Part shown: one piece after another, positions 25,465-37,330 of the stretch
Layout of the letters: every line of letters begins with the position of its first letter
Numbering within the stretch: position 1 is the stretch's first letter
From: Zeugodacus cucurbitae
Taxonomy: Eukaryota; Arthropoda; Insecta; Diptera; Tephritidae
DNA length: 64,000 nt
Direction of reading: 5' to 3'
Assembly (NCBI RefSeq): GCF_028554725.1
Contig: NC_071669.1
Coordinates: 45,344,501 to 45,408,500 of the forward strand
The notes under the pieces: model-generated
The model's input: the letters and a program-made list of their open reading frames with translations, nothing else
Told to the model about the DNA's origin: nothing
Database searches by the model: none
Position numbers and translations under genes: made by a program

Positions 25465-27240
25465 TAATACGAAATCGTATATTTCTAGCGTCATATAGCA
25501 TAATCCAATGACACTTATACTACGCGAGATATGTATAAACCACTGAAGCCATAAATTGGAAAAAGAATGAATTGCTTTTTACTAGACCTTATATCTATTA
25601 TAATATGTCTCATCCAAACCAAGCCATCATTAGTGCAAATAAAGTTACTCATACGTCTAGTCACACATATGGTAGGTATGATTCAAAGTTTCGAATATGC
25701 TATTTATATATTTCAAGCATTAATGAATTAATTTTTTTTTCATCGATCTATAGGAGACTCCAAGCTCATCAGCGTATTTTTAACCTATACAGCGTATTTA
25801 GACTATACATATGTATGTACAACAAATATAGGTCAATTGCATAATTTTAGATACTTCATCTTCCAGATGACAAAATATGCGAGTTGAAATATTAAAATGA
25901 GGTTCTATACATACATTTATTGTTTTATAGTACCTTAGACTCATTCTTAGTTTCAATACAATATCAACGATTATTCTGAAATGGTTGAATTTACCCATTT
26001 TATAGATAATTTCGATGGCATAAATTTAATATTTAATAAATTAAATTTACGGCAAAATAGCATACCAAACATTAATACTACATGAAATTGAAGGCGACAA
26101 CCTAGCTCTCACCAGCTTCCAATACACTCAATGTTAATGATACGTTTTACCTTTTTCTGAGGCTCTTCAGCATTACAATTTCCAGTTTTAATCGGCATAA
26201 GCTCACCCAACTTCGATATACGATTAGCAAAGATTTCACTGCAAAAGCAAACAAAGCCATTTTATTGTTCATAAAATTATATTAACCAGACAACAAAGTA
26301 TGAAAATCGCTGCCCTTTTCATTATTTGTCGCCATACTCAATGCATAAATATACAAAATGAACATAAAAATCTTATGAGCTCAAAGAATAAGCGATCCAT
26401 CAGGAGTTTCGACATTCTTGCTTATCAAAATTTGTATGCACATACATACTTATGTTCATTTGTATTGATTTGTGCGAGTACTTCGATTGTTTAGAACCAA
26501 CTGGACCTCACACGATCGTTTGATTGATATACAAACATACATATATGTACGTATATGTACCTATCTTTATGAGTACTCAACTTATGAATATGCGGGCGTG
26601 CGTGCAGATTCATATAAAAAATATGTGTTTATTTAATTATTTCTTATTTGCTCTTATTCTGTTTGGCACTTGGTTTTGAACTATTTACACGCACTATCTC
26701 GTACATGTGCGTATGTCTGTGTATATGTATCTAAGGATTGCTATGTGAGTGCGCTTACTTATTGCCCTCATTGTTATTGTACGCTTATTTGGGTAGTGTT
26801 TTTCCCTTGTAATCTGGTATCTAAACACCCAGTGTTGGTGGGAGTGAGTAGCTACACACACACTGATGTAAATACATATCTACATATGTATGTATCATCA
26901 TTGTACGCCTAGTTTACCAGACATTATGTCGACTTTTTCTACGAATTGGCCATAAATCAAATACAAACTAAATGCTAACAACAATAAAGAGCGTTTATAC
27001 GTATATGTTGTTGTTTTGATGTGTTTGATGAGTTTGTGGAAGTAAATTTTGATTACATTTAAATTTTAATTTTATACCTTGCCAACTACTGTTTGGGGTG
27101 TTATAATACAGTATTTTTAAAGCAACATATTTTTCAACTATTCGAGCGATTAATCGGAGATATGGTATACGAAGCTTCTAAACTATTGAACAATTTTTGT
27201 ATGTGATAAAAAAAGAAATTTTTTCAATAATTCAACAAAA
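25465..27240. other. AT-rich intergenic DNA
   Basis: No gene or repeat copy was recognised. ATGTATGTA-type tracts are frequent. Confidence 0.5.
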
Positions 27241-27252
27241 TACACCCCAAGT
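27241..27252. repeat. target-site duplication, left
   Basis: The 12-bp word tacaccccaagt recurs at 29040-29051, exactly flanking the RTE insertion. Confidence 0.85.
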
Positions 27253-29039
27253 ATTAATACTGCATGCTCGAAAATTTTATGAAAAAATGAAGCGACTTAA
27301 CGAAGGTTTCAAGACCGGAGCATCCTCATGTAGAGACCAAGGTGGTAATCTGGTAACCGATGTCCAGGGCATACTGGGATTATGGAGGGAACACTTCTCC
27401 GACCTGCTGAATGGCAGTGAGAGTACAACATCAGGAGATGGCGAACCCGATCCCCAAATCGATGACGATGGAACAGATGTTCCATTACCCGACCATGAAG
27501 AAATTCGAATAGCAATTACCCGCTTGAAGAACAACAAAGCAGCGGGGGCCGATAGATTACCGGCAGAACTATTCAAATACGGCGGCGAAGAACTGATAAG
27601 GTGCATGCATCAGCTTCTTTGCAGAATATGGTCGGAAGAAAGCATGCCTGACGATTGGAATCTCAGTGTGCTCTGCCCAATCCATAAAAAGGGAGATCCC
27701 ACAATCTGCGCCAATTACCGTGGGATCAGCCTCCTAAATATCGCATACAAGGTTCTATCGAGCGTACTGTGTGAAAGACTAAAGCCCACCGTCAACAAAC
27801 TGATTGGACCTTATCAGTGTGGCTTTAGACCTGGAAAATCGACAACTGACCAGATATTCACCATGCGCCAAATCTTGGAGAAGACCCGTGAAAAGAGGAT
27901 CGACACACACCACCTTTTTGTCGATTTTAAAGCTGCTTTCGACAGCACGAAAAGGAGCTGCCTTTATGCCGCGATGTCTGAATTTGGTATCCCCGCAAAA
28001 CTAATACGGCTGTGTAAGTTGACGTTGAGCAACACCAAAAGCTCCGTCAGGATCGGGAAGGACCTCTCCGAGCCGTTCGATACCAAACGAGGTTTCAGAC
28101 AAGGTGACTCACTATCGTGCGACTTCTTTAACCTGATGCTGGAGAAAATTATAAGAGCTGCAGAACTAAACCGAGAAGGTACAATCTTCTACAAGAGTGT
28201 ACAGCTCCTGGCGTACGCCGATGATGTTGATATCATCGGAAGCAACAACCGCGCCGTTTGTTCTGCTTTTTCCCGCATGGATAAGGAGGCGAAGCGAATG
28301 GGTCTGGAGGTGAATGAGGACAAGACGAAATATCTCCTGTCATCAAACAAACAGTCGGCGCATTCGCGTCTTGGCTCCCACGTCACTGTTGACAGTCATA
28401 ACTTCGAGGTCGTAGATAATTTCGTATACCTGGGAACCAGCATCAACAACACGAACAATGGCAGCCTCGAAATCCAGCGCAGAATAACTCTTGCCAACAG
28501 GTGCTACTTTGGACTGAGTAGGCAATTGAACAGTAAAGTCCTCTCTCGACGAACCAAAATCAAGCTCTACAAGACGCTTATCATTCCCGTCCTGCTTTAC
28601 GGTGCAGAAGCTTGGACGATGTCAACATCAGATGAGACAACACTAGGAGTTTTCGAGAGGAAAATTTTGCGCAAGATGTATGGTCCTCAGAACATTGGCA
28701 ACGGCGAATACCGCAGACGATGGAACGATGAGCTGTACGAGTTATACGACGACATTGACATAGTTCAGCGAATAAAAAGACAGCGGCTACGCTGGCTAGG
28801 TCATGTTGTCCGAATGGACGAAAACACTCCAGCCCTGAAAGTGTTCGATGCAGTACCCGCCGGAGGAAGCCGAGGAAGGGGAAGGCCTCCACTCCGTTGG
28901 AGGGACCAGGTGGAGAGCGACCTGGTTACACTTGGGATCTCCAACTGGCGCGAACTGCGAAGGAGAGAGAGAGGTGGCGCACTATCGTCGATTCGGCTAT
29001 AACCGGCTAAACGGTTGCAACGCCAATCACATACATACA
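27253..29039 (+). mobile_element. RTE-clade LINE, 5'-truncated with open RT
   Basis: RTE homology starts at about 27264 after roughly 11 bp of filler and runs uninterrupted to a stop at 29000-29002. It covers the pre-RT linker (LLNGSESTTSGDGEPD), LKNNKAAGADRLPAELFKYG, the RT fingers NYRGISLLNIAYKVLS and PYQCGFRPGKSTTDQ, the RT aspartate block FVDFKAAFDS, FRQGDSL, the catalytic LLAYADDVDIIG (about 28210-28245) and the C-terminal WLGHVVRMDENTP region. The apurinic endonuclease domain is missing because of 5' truncation. A short 3' UTR ends in a (CATA)n tail. Flanking 12-bp duplications mark it as one retrotransposition event, and the open frame suggests it is young. The frame begins upstream in host DNA at 27197, so that start is not real. 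Confidence 0.95.
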
Positions 29040-29051
29040 TACACCCCAAGT
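29040..29051. repeat. target-site duplication, right
   Basis: This is a second copy of tacaccccaagt, immediately after the CATA tail of the RTE insertion. Confidence 0.85.
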
Positions 29052-29583
29052 GTGGGTACGCTATGGTAAAACAAAGTGATTACTACGTCATTAAAGTTGT
29101 GTAACTGATTGCTATAAATTTACTTATGCCACCTGTTTGTTCGATTCACCAATTTTCAAGGTTTTGGCAAATCATATACTTCTAATCTTATTTGGTTTCA
29201 TCTAAAGTAAGGAAACGTATTTGAATTGAACATTACCAAATACATATGTATTCATTTGAATGCTCTCAATTAAAATGTCTAAAGTTAACTTATCGACTAA
29301 ATCCAAAAATATTGTTCGCTATTTTGAATTAGATTGTGCAAATTTATAAAAATATCGTAAATTCGTTAAGGACCTTAGGTTAACTTAGCGTCAAAACTCC
29401 AAGAGTTGCAATATTCTTCTTGATTTATCGATTCAATTGAATAGAAGAGCCGGGGTAATAATCGAACTAAATATAAACATCAGCTAATTTGAACTTTATT
29501 TACATTCATTAATTAAATATTAATATTTTGAGCTGGATAATAGATATCCATAAACTTTGTAGATAGATAATAGGAATTTTAAA
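29052..29583. other. intergenic DNA
   Basis: AT-rich sequence with nothing recognised. Confidence 0.5.
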
Positions 29584-29811
29584 TCAGTCTACATAAATGC
29601 CCGATGTGGTCCAAATAAACATAACGAGAAGACCATTTCCATTAGTTTCATTTCCACGGTGAACGGAAAATCCTCGGAGTAATACAAGCAGACCAAAGGC
29701 AATCAGCACCAGAAATATAGAAGGAAGTATTACGCAGTCCAGGGTGTAGTTTGCATCATCAAACCATTCGAAATGTGCTTTATAAGAATGGGTACAAAAC
29801 CAATAAAACCT
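29584..29811 (-). CDS. exon-like hydrophobic open frame, unidentified
   Basis: The minus strand is open for about 75 codons between stops at 29812-29814 and 29584-29586. It lacks a starting Met, so it could only be an internal or terminal exon. The peptide begins with FYWFCTHSYKAHFEWFDDAN. It has a glycosylation-type NYT and a Cys, then a strongly hydrophobic segment of about 20 residues (VILPSIFLVLIAFGLLVLL), a basic/polar loop, and a second hydrophobic run (GLLVMFIWTTSGIYV). This looks like an extracellular N-terminus followed by two membrane spans. Codon use is balanced, unlike the AT-rich chance frames around it. An AG at the upstream edge (TTAAAG/G) could be an acceptor, and GTAGAC near the end a weak donor. 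I cannot name the family; it may be a stranded pseudoexon or chance. Confidence 0.35.
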   Translation of the reverse strand, partial: RFYWFCTHSYKAHFEWFDDANYTLDCVILPSIFLVLIAFGLLVLLRGFSVHRGNETNGNGLLVMFIWTTSGIYVD

Positions 29812-32234
29812 TTAATAGAGACTATAATCAAAATTGTTATTCGATTATCCGTTATGCTTCAGATCCCGACCATCACGGATAATCGAGTCCCGACTGCAAT
29901 TGAATAGTATTAATTAAGAATTATGTTAGCTGCATATTCGGTCGATTCGGTCCCATCTAAATTCAGTGCCTCCTTACGCGTTTATTTTACTTTTTTTATT
30001 TTACGTAAAAAAAAGTGAAATTTCAATCTTCCGCTCTAGTATCTTTTATGATTTACGTTGAAGTTTCCGTGCGCATCTCCACTGAGGTGATCAGGTGTTT
30101 TGTGGCATGAACAGCGGATACACGCGGATGTAAATGTGGCAAGCACAAACTCGCGCACATTTGAAGACCACAATTCTATCTGTAATTATTAAATTGAAAT
30201 ACGCGGAAGTGTGTCTGGAAAATTTTATGAATGTAAAATTTATGAATGAAATTTTTTGATGAACGCCAACTGATCAGAAACTCAATGAAATTCGCTTTTC
30301 TGCGAAATTAGCATTTCAAAAGACGAAGTATTCGTGCGTTTTTCGCTTTTCAGAAAATTTACTGAATCTGTTGTAAATATGTTTGTTTGTATGTAGGTAT
30401 GCAGTTGCATGGGCACTTAATAACTGTTTGTATAATTTGATGTGATGCGCGAGTGCTAAGTAACGTATTGTAAAGTGGAAAATGCACCTGGTAGTGTATG
30501 TATATACATATGTATGTAAATATCGATAAAATGTTTATATCAATTAAATCAGTTGATTATAATCACAAATTTATTATTTGCTTAGTTGGATGATGTCTGC
30601 AGTGCGCGCTTGTCGGAAATGATGACTGTGAGGGACGATCGTGCGTTGAAGGCGAATACATACGCAACAGGTGTACAATTTTCAAGTTACACTTTTGTAT
30701 TTGTTTTTGTAAATAGTAGAAATTCTACATACTTACATATACATATAGATAATTTAGAATATACATACATATGAATAAGTCGCAAAAACACACGTGAAGT
30801 TACTTCTAAATATATATACACACGAAGGTACATTTGTATATATTATATGAATATATGTATGTGCATATGTTTGTCTACAAGTAAATACATATGTATGTAT
30901 ATGCACTCGCTCGCATGTTATTTTTAAAGACGCATTGTTTACAATAGAAATTGTATTTGAATGCAATTTATTGCTGGTGCGGTGTGATAAATCGTGCATC
31001 GAAAAGGAGTTTAGTACGATAAGTATCTGGTAAATGACGCTACGAACGATAGCTAGCGCCATATCCCACTGAGACAAAGCGATACGACGTAGAAATTCGA
31101 ATTCTAAAATCAAAATTTCATATTTCATACGTATGTGATTTTAAAAATAAATTCATATATGTGAATTGAGTGCGAGTGGATGTGAATTTAGTAGAGAAAG
31201 ATTTGATAAAATAATAAATGATCGCCACTTCCAAAATGAAATGAATATATGAAAGCAAGAACTAAGTGATGCGGTTGAATCCAAACTTATTAAAGTTATA
31301 TGATTGTAACAGAATATCATTTAGTTAGAATTACACAAACACAGTTATTCGACAGAGTCATCTTTCTCTTAACAGCTACTGGAAAGATTAGCGAAAGGGA
31401 CACCCAAGCTTACTTTACATAAATCAAGTTTCCAATGTCTGATTGGAGTATCGACCAAATATATTGCTAATTTAATCTACACGTAGAAACGTGCCATATT
31501 CTATTGAATATTAAGGTTAGATCAGCTTTATAATAAAATTAAGAAATCAACATACATTAGATTACACTGAGGAGCGGATCCTCACGAAAAGTTTCACAAG
31601 GTTCCAACTTGGTCAGCTAAGGATATCGGTCCTACAAATTAGTAAGAATCAAAAATATTCTTACAACGAAGGGGTTTGAGCTTGCCATAAATTTCTTGAG
31701 CCGGCTCATATCAATTCCAGAGAATTATCTGGTTTCGCCCAAGGTATGACGGTTTCAATCTAAGTCTAACAACATCTGGACAGTTAAGGTAAAAATATTG
31801 AGGTTTCCATCTCGTCTTTCTCCTTACAATTTCACCGATTTGCGTCCATCACAATTTTTAATATCACGGATGGATAGTTTCCAATCAAAACGCCTACAAT
31901 TGCGGCATGGAGAACCTCGATGAGAGCAAATAGTTTAATGTGCACTGGGCCTGAAGGATCTATCAGCCTCACATGCTGGTTGCTAACCAACTATTACTCA
32001 AGCGATTTCCATAGATCTTACACTAGAACAAAAGAGGAAAGGGGAAGACTCGTTACCAGTCTAATGAAATTGGATCAGGGAAGTCAAATTCCAGCGATTC
32101 TGCTATGGTAATGTTGGTTGCAAGTCTGGTAATGAAATAACTGGATGCAATTAACGATGAGGTTAAATAATAAACAATCTCTACCATGATCGATTCTCTT
32201 ACCTCTAAGGGAATCGATGAAACATTTCGTATGT
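29812..32234. other. intergenic DNA
   Basis: No convincing gene was found. A perfect 11-bp inverted pair (tcgattatccg 29841-29851 and its complement 29876-29886) could form a hairpin. The 30754-31128 minus frame and fragments at 31.6-32.1 kb show no family signature I trust. Confidence 0.4.
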
Positions 32235-32550
32235 ATGTAATTAGACATAGCGGCATAAAGGCAGCTCCTTTTCGTGCAGTTAAAAGCAGCATTAAAATCG
32301 ACGAAATGGTGGGGTGTGTCGATCCTCTTTTCACGGGTCTTCTCCAAGATTTGGCGCATGGTGAATATCTGGACGGTTGTGGGTTTTCCAGGTCTAAAGC
32401 CACACTGATAAGGCCCAATTAGCTTTATTCTTTCACACAGTACGCCAGATATAATCTTATAGGCGATATTTAGGAGGCTTATCGCACGGTAATTGGCCAA
32501 GATTGTGGGGTCACCCTTTTTATGGATTGGACTGAGATTCCAATTGTCTT
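32235..32550 (-). mobile_element. RTE-clade LINE, internal RT fragment
   Basis: On the minus strand it reads NYRAISLLNIAYKIISGVLC, then LIGPYQCGFRPGKPTT, TMRQILEKTREKRID and a Phe-Val-Asp block in which the usual AFDS reads AFNC. These are RT blocks upstream of the YADD motif. A stretch before LIGPYQ is missing relative to intact copies. Both ends of the element are absent. Confidence 0.85.
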
Positions 32551-32768
32551 ATATAAACAATTGTTATTGGCCTAATATAACCGAGTTAATAGAAAAACAG
32601 ATTATAACAATTCAATGCGTGACCCACATAATCCATTGAATCGAATTTTTGGAAATTTTGTGAGGGCGTTGAGAAAACTTTTTTCAAAAAAAGTTATGGA
32701 TCTTGAAAAAACTTTATACTGAGAACTATAATTCGAAAAAGACATACATGATAAATACTCGCGACTAA

Positions 32769-32912
32769 GACCGATTTCACACAGGCAATTCCTGTTGCGG
32801 CAATTCTTAGTTTTATAGAGGCGAGAGAGAGAGAAATTCTCCTCTCTTCGTCGCCCCCTCTCCTATAAAACTAAGAATTGCCGCAACAGGAATTGCCTGT
32901 GTGAAATCGGTT
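32769..32912. mobile_element. palindromic MITE, 144 bp
   Basis: The first about 49 bases (from 32770, ccgatttcacacaggcaatt onward) recur as an almost perfect reverse complement at 32863-32911, leaving a short GA/CT-rich centre. TAA flanks both sides (32766-32768 and 32913-32915), a 3-bp target duplication of the PIF/Harbinger type. The high arm identity implies recent insertion or strong structural conservation. It has no coding capacity. Confidence 0.85.
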
Positions 32913-32915
32913 TAA

Positions 32916-34484
32916 TCAATCCGTAAAACAAAACTTCAAACTTTATAGTGCTCTTTGATGATTATCCCGTTAGTAAGCGAACTGTTTCATAATTACACAT
33001 ATTTATTTGCTTAAACTTTGTTTCGTTCGACGATTACGTCGATCACCAATCGCACCAATCGCACCAAAGAACACTGCACAAGCCTGAAGATTTAGATTGG
33101 AACATAGAAAAAGGAGACACGATTTGTAAATAAAACCGAATAAACAAATAACTTATGCTATTAAAATAAATAAAAGCTAAACACATACAGACACCGTCCG
33201 TTGTTTAGCTGAATGGAACGGTTGGCAGATTTGATTCGAGTACATCGCGGCCACAGTGACGAAATGCGAAACGGTAACTGCGATCGCAGTCATATATATG
33301 TATGTTTGTCTGCATTTGAGATGAAAGTCGTGCATACGACAGGCAACCAGACAGGCAAGACACGTGCTGTGGCTGCAACAAAACTGCAATAAGCAACTGT
33401 AAACCAACAGAAAATCTGATTAGAAACGATGAAATTTACAAATTGAGGCATTTTGACGGCAATGATTTCATCAATTGGTTTATTCAGGGGTTATGTTGAT
33501 TATATGGATATCATATTCACACAATGTCGCAATTATATCTCCCTAAACGTTATAAAATGCTGCACTCTGAGCTACTCAAAGCTTTATATCTACATGTTTG
33601 CTCCGACTACGCCATCTGGCGGTATTCAATATAAAAACAAAAATATAAAAAAAAATAAAAAAAAAATTGCAAACAAATACAAATAAAGTATGCTTTCTTA
33701 GAAGTTTTCACCTCACCCACCTCACTTATCGCTGGTTCATTCGCTCCAGCGCTATGATCATTTGTTTGCACTGGCGCTTTGGCAGCGCCACCACCAGCAC
33801 CAACAGCAACATCAACACCTAAACTACTATCAACACCAGCGCCGGCGATCAGCGTCGATCATCATTGTTGGCGAATATCTCACAATTTTTGAGTTAATCA
33901 AAGATCAAAGCGCGGCAGCACGTCTGTGGTGTCAGCATGCCAGCGCCTCGAAGTCAATCAAAACAAATCCGCGTCTACTCCACCATTGCAACGTTATTGA
34001 TCGCTCGTGATCATAATTTTTATGCAGCGCCCCCTTTTTAACCTTTTTTTCCGCCAATATTTCATCTTTGAAATTTTAGTATTCTTTGGTGCCTGCGGTT
34101 GCTTCCCTTTTGGCGTACTTATTAATATTGAGTTGAAGCGCCTGCTGGTGTGGTAATGCCGCCGCATTTTGTTGTTGGCTCATATCATCATGAAAATCGA
34201 TCATAAATTTGTAACAAAAGAAATTTGTTTTTGCATTAAATTTTATGGGAGTTTTTATTAGAATGGTTGCTTCTTTTAACTGGCGCCTAAACTGGAGTAA
34301 CCTAGAACTCGTTCAATTGTTTGGCAAAGTACTCTATATGTATGTACATACATATGTTTTTAATAACATTATTATAAATATGTGGCGATATGATATATAT
34401 GTATGAAAAAAAGGTATTGATCGGTCTCAAAGAAGCAAGATCAACCATAACATCTTTTTATCTATTTACAAATAAAATTTGCTG
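32916..34484. other. intergenic DNA, partly GC-balanced
   Basis: The segment 33720-34160 is less AT-rich and contains CAGCAC/CAACAC-rich runs and tgatcataattttta/ttttatggga words. No coding or repeat signature was found elsewhere. Confidence 0.35.
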
Positions 34485-34800
34485 ATTGTCAGTTCGGCCA
34501 GTTTTGGACAATACAAGACTTATATTCCATCAGGACAACGTCAGGCCATACATATCGATATTCACTAGACAGAAGCTCCGGAAGCGTGTTTGGTATATTC
34601 TTTTGAATCCACCTGACCTGGCACCAAGTGATTACTGCCTGTTCGTGTCTATGGCGAATGATGTTGTTTGTACAAATTCGCCTCAAAAATAATCTTTAAA
34701 GATCGACTACGAATTTACATTCAAAAGCTCAACAAGTTGTTGATCAAAGCGGTGCATAATTGACCTAAATCAGATCATTCTATTTCTAATAAATATAATT
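34485..34800 (+). pseudogene. mariner transposase C-terminal relic (DD34D type)
   Basis: The + strand reads LIFHQDNVRPYISIFTRQKL, then NPPDLAPSDYCLF and SMANDVV, the catalytic second and third Asp blocks of mariner transposase. Between the two Asp residues there are 31 positions instead of 34, because the usual Tyr-Ser-Pro of PPYSPDLAPSD is missing. Near 34733-34765 the C-terminal QQVVDQSGA motif can be read in a shifted frame. The N-terminal half and both inverted repeats are absent. This is a dead fragment. Confidence 0.85.
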
Positions 34801-34851
34801 TAATTGAATGCAAAAATTCTGCTGAATTCTGTTTACTAGACTAGACTAGAC

Positions 34852-36078
34852 TTTTATACTCTCGCAATTTATTTATTTATTTTTATTAATATAAAAAACA
34901 ATTTGACTCACATATTCGGTATATATATGGTATAAAGTCCATTGAGTTTGAAAACCCTTATTACATATTATTGGAAGAAACATATTCCCTCTGAATTTCT
35001 TCAAAATATCTGAGAGACTTTCTAATATTTTCGGTAAAAAATTTGTTAGAAGCACTGAGGTCCTCATATTCGATATATAGGGTATTGAAAACTTATGGAC
35101 CGATTTCGATGATTTTTGCAAGGGCGATGCCACTCTTTAAATGCAGTATTTTTGCAAAGTTCTGTTCCGATATCTTCACTAGTGCATACTTTATATATTG
35201 TAGAGTAAACGATTCAGATCGTCTTCAAAGTTCTGGTATATGGGAAGTAGGCGTGGTTGTGAAGCGATTTAGACTATTTTCGCTACATATCATTGGGAAG
35301 CTAGGAAGATATTATGAACCGAATTTTATTGAAATTTATTGAAATTGGTCGAGTAGTTTCGGAAATATGGTTTTTGACCTATAAGTGGGCGGAACCACGC
35401 CCATTTAAAATTGTGTATACCATTTTGAGTGCAGCTGTTCTGTACCACCTTTATAATGAAATTTAAGGTTTCCGGTGAACTTCCTTGCAGAATTAAAGCG
35501 TTTTTAGTAGTTTTCAACGTAACCTTTGTATGGGAGGTGGGCGTAATATCCGGTTTCCTCCATTTTTGGACTGTATAAGATAGTACCTAAAAGAAACGAC
35601 TGCAGAAAGTTTGGTTTGTATAGCTTTATTGGTTTACGAGATATGTACAAAAAAATTAGTAGGTGACGGGGCCACGCCCAATTCCAACCAAATTACATCC
35701 ACATATCCCCCTTCACAGTGATCCTTCATACCAAATTTTATAGCTTAATTTATGGCTTAGATATAGCTCTTTATATGTTTTCGGTTATTGCCATTTTGTG
35801 GCCGTGATAGTGGTTCTTTTACGCCCATGTTTGAACTTAACCTTCTTATGGTGCCAAGAAATACGTCTTCCAAGTTTCATCAAGATATCTAAATTTTTAC
35901 TCAAGTTACAGCTTATACGGACGGACATACATCCCGATTTGAACTTTACTCATCACGCTGATCATTTTGATATATATAACTCTATATCTAACTCGTTTAT
36001 TTTTAGAACTTACAGCTAACCGTTATGTGAACAAAACTATAATACTCTCTTTAGCAACTTTGTTGCGAGAGTATAAAA
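34852..36078. repeat. unclassified interspersed repeat, second copy
   Basis: It starts with ttttatactctcgcaa and ends with ttgcgagagtataaaa, a short inverted terminal repeat. The left 600 bp match, in inverted orientation, the right half of the 23483-25464 repeat: 'caatttgactcacatattcgg', 'ctctgaatttcttc', 'gggcggaaccacgccc'. The right portion carries 'ggacggacatacatcccgattt' and 'aaccgttatgtgaacaa', the latter also seen at 20260-20350. No protein is encoded. Confidence 0.75.
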
Positions 36079-36274
36079 ACTTGAAAAAGTGAGAATAAAG
36101 ATGCTGAAGCCGATTAATCGGTCGGACTCTATTGGAAATGTTGATGACAATTTTCCGGATTGTTCGCAAATCATCGTTTCCTCACGATTCCTCGAACTCC
36201 ACCTGACATCATCTACACGAACATATGTAGCACCATATTATTGTAATTAATTGTAGTTGATATAATGCATCATA

Positions 36275-36778
36275 CGAGGGCTGCTATATATATTTCTGGG
36301 CTAATAATGAAAATAGGAATATTTATCAACGAAAATGGTTTTATTGTTTTTCAAAATATTCTCCATAAAGATTTATACATTTTTGCATGCGCTCAAACCA
36401 ATTTTCGAAGCACTTTTTTTGAGCCTGTCTTTGAGCTATCGTCGGCCACGATTGAATTCGTTGTACCAGTTTTTCACAGAGCTATAGGATGTTGCTTCAT
36501 AGCCATACAAAAATTTTAGTTCATCGATGCACTCTTGTCGCGATAATCCACGTCGAAAGTTGTGAAAAATGATCGCACGAAAATGTTCCCGAGTTAATTC
36601 CATTTTTTGGCCGAGATGAATTTTTTAATTCCCTGTAAATAAAACAATTCGCGATTAAATGACAAAACGTTCTGAGTGATGTTATGCTAAAAAATGTCAA
36701 ACTTTTGAATGGAAATGTCAGATTGCACCTGGCAACACTTAGTGTTGCCTAGGTCAGAAATATATATAGCAGCCCTCG
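36275..36778 (-). mobile_element. mariner deletion derivative, 504 bp
   Basis: Perfect 24-bp terminal inverted repeats (starting cgagggctgctatatatatt at 36275, mirrored to 36778) are flanked by TA at 36273-36274 and 36779-36780. The minus strand encodes a mariner N-terminus (ELTREHFRAIIFHNFRRGLS, then QECIDELKFLYG and the SVKNWYNEFNRG helix-turn-helix end). This is joined after a stop to a C-terminus (CFENWFERMQKCINLYGEYF). The whole catalytic centre is deleted. Transposition would need a transposase in trans. Confidence 0.92.
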
Positions 36779-37034
36779 TACTTCTTCTGTGACAAAATCG
36801 ACCGATATAAGTTCGACAATGCAAAATATGGGAGCTATAAATAGGCTTCCGGACACCACGTGGTTGGGTTCGTGTTTTGTAAATTGAACGGTTCCAAATA
36901 CCAGCAGGAATAATCAATTCTGTTGTTTTGATCGTACTTCAGTTGTAATCTATTCATTCTTATCAACTTGAGTTCATCGTCATCGGTTATTGTACGACCT
37001 GACTTCTAAGCAATTTAAGGAATGGTGCTTTCGG

Positions 37035-37330
37035 AATAATAAGCGACTTGTACAGTTTTAGTTCGTCGAGGGATGCCTTTATTTTTCAATTGCCTATCCA
37101 GTCCAAATAGCACTTGTTAGCAAGAGTGTTTCTCCCTTGGATTTCAAAACTGATATTGTTGGTGTTGTTGATGCTGGTTCAAAGATAGACAAAATTATCT
37201 AAAATTTCAAAGTTATGACTGACAAAAGTGATGTTGTTATCATTGTCAATCAATATAATCAATATCTCTATTTAGCTCTGCAGCTCATATTATTTTCTTC
37301 AGCAATAGATTGCAGAAGTCACAGAATAGT
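37035..37330 (-). mobile_element. RTE-clade LINE, internal fragment
   Basis: On the minus strand the order is LLLKKII-AAELN, a deleted gap, then the block around 'NFEVVDNFVYLGTSINN', the 'LANRCYF' region and 'LSRRTKIKLYKSLII', each degraded. The YADD region is missing, as in the 18.4-kb copy, but the junction differs. It is more diverged than the 27-kb and 46-kb copies. Confidence 0.7.

Noticed and set aside
27197..27252. Upstream start of the 601-codon frame
   Set aside because: These codons lie in host DNA before the target duplication, so the long frame is a chance fusion of flank and RTE.
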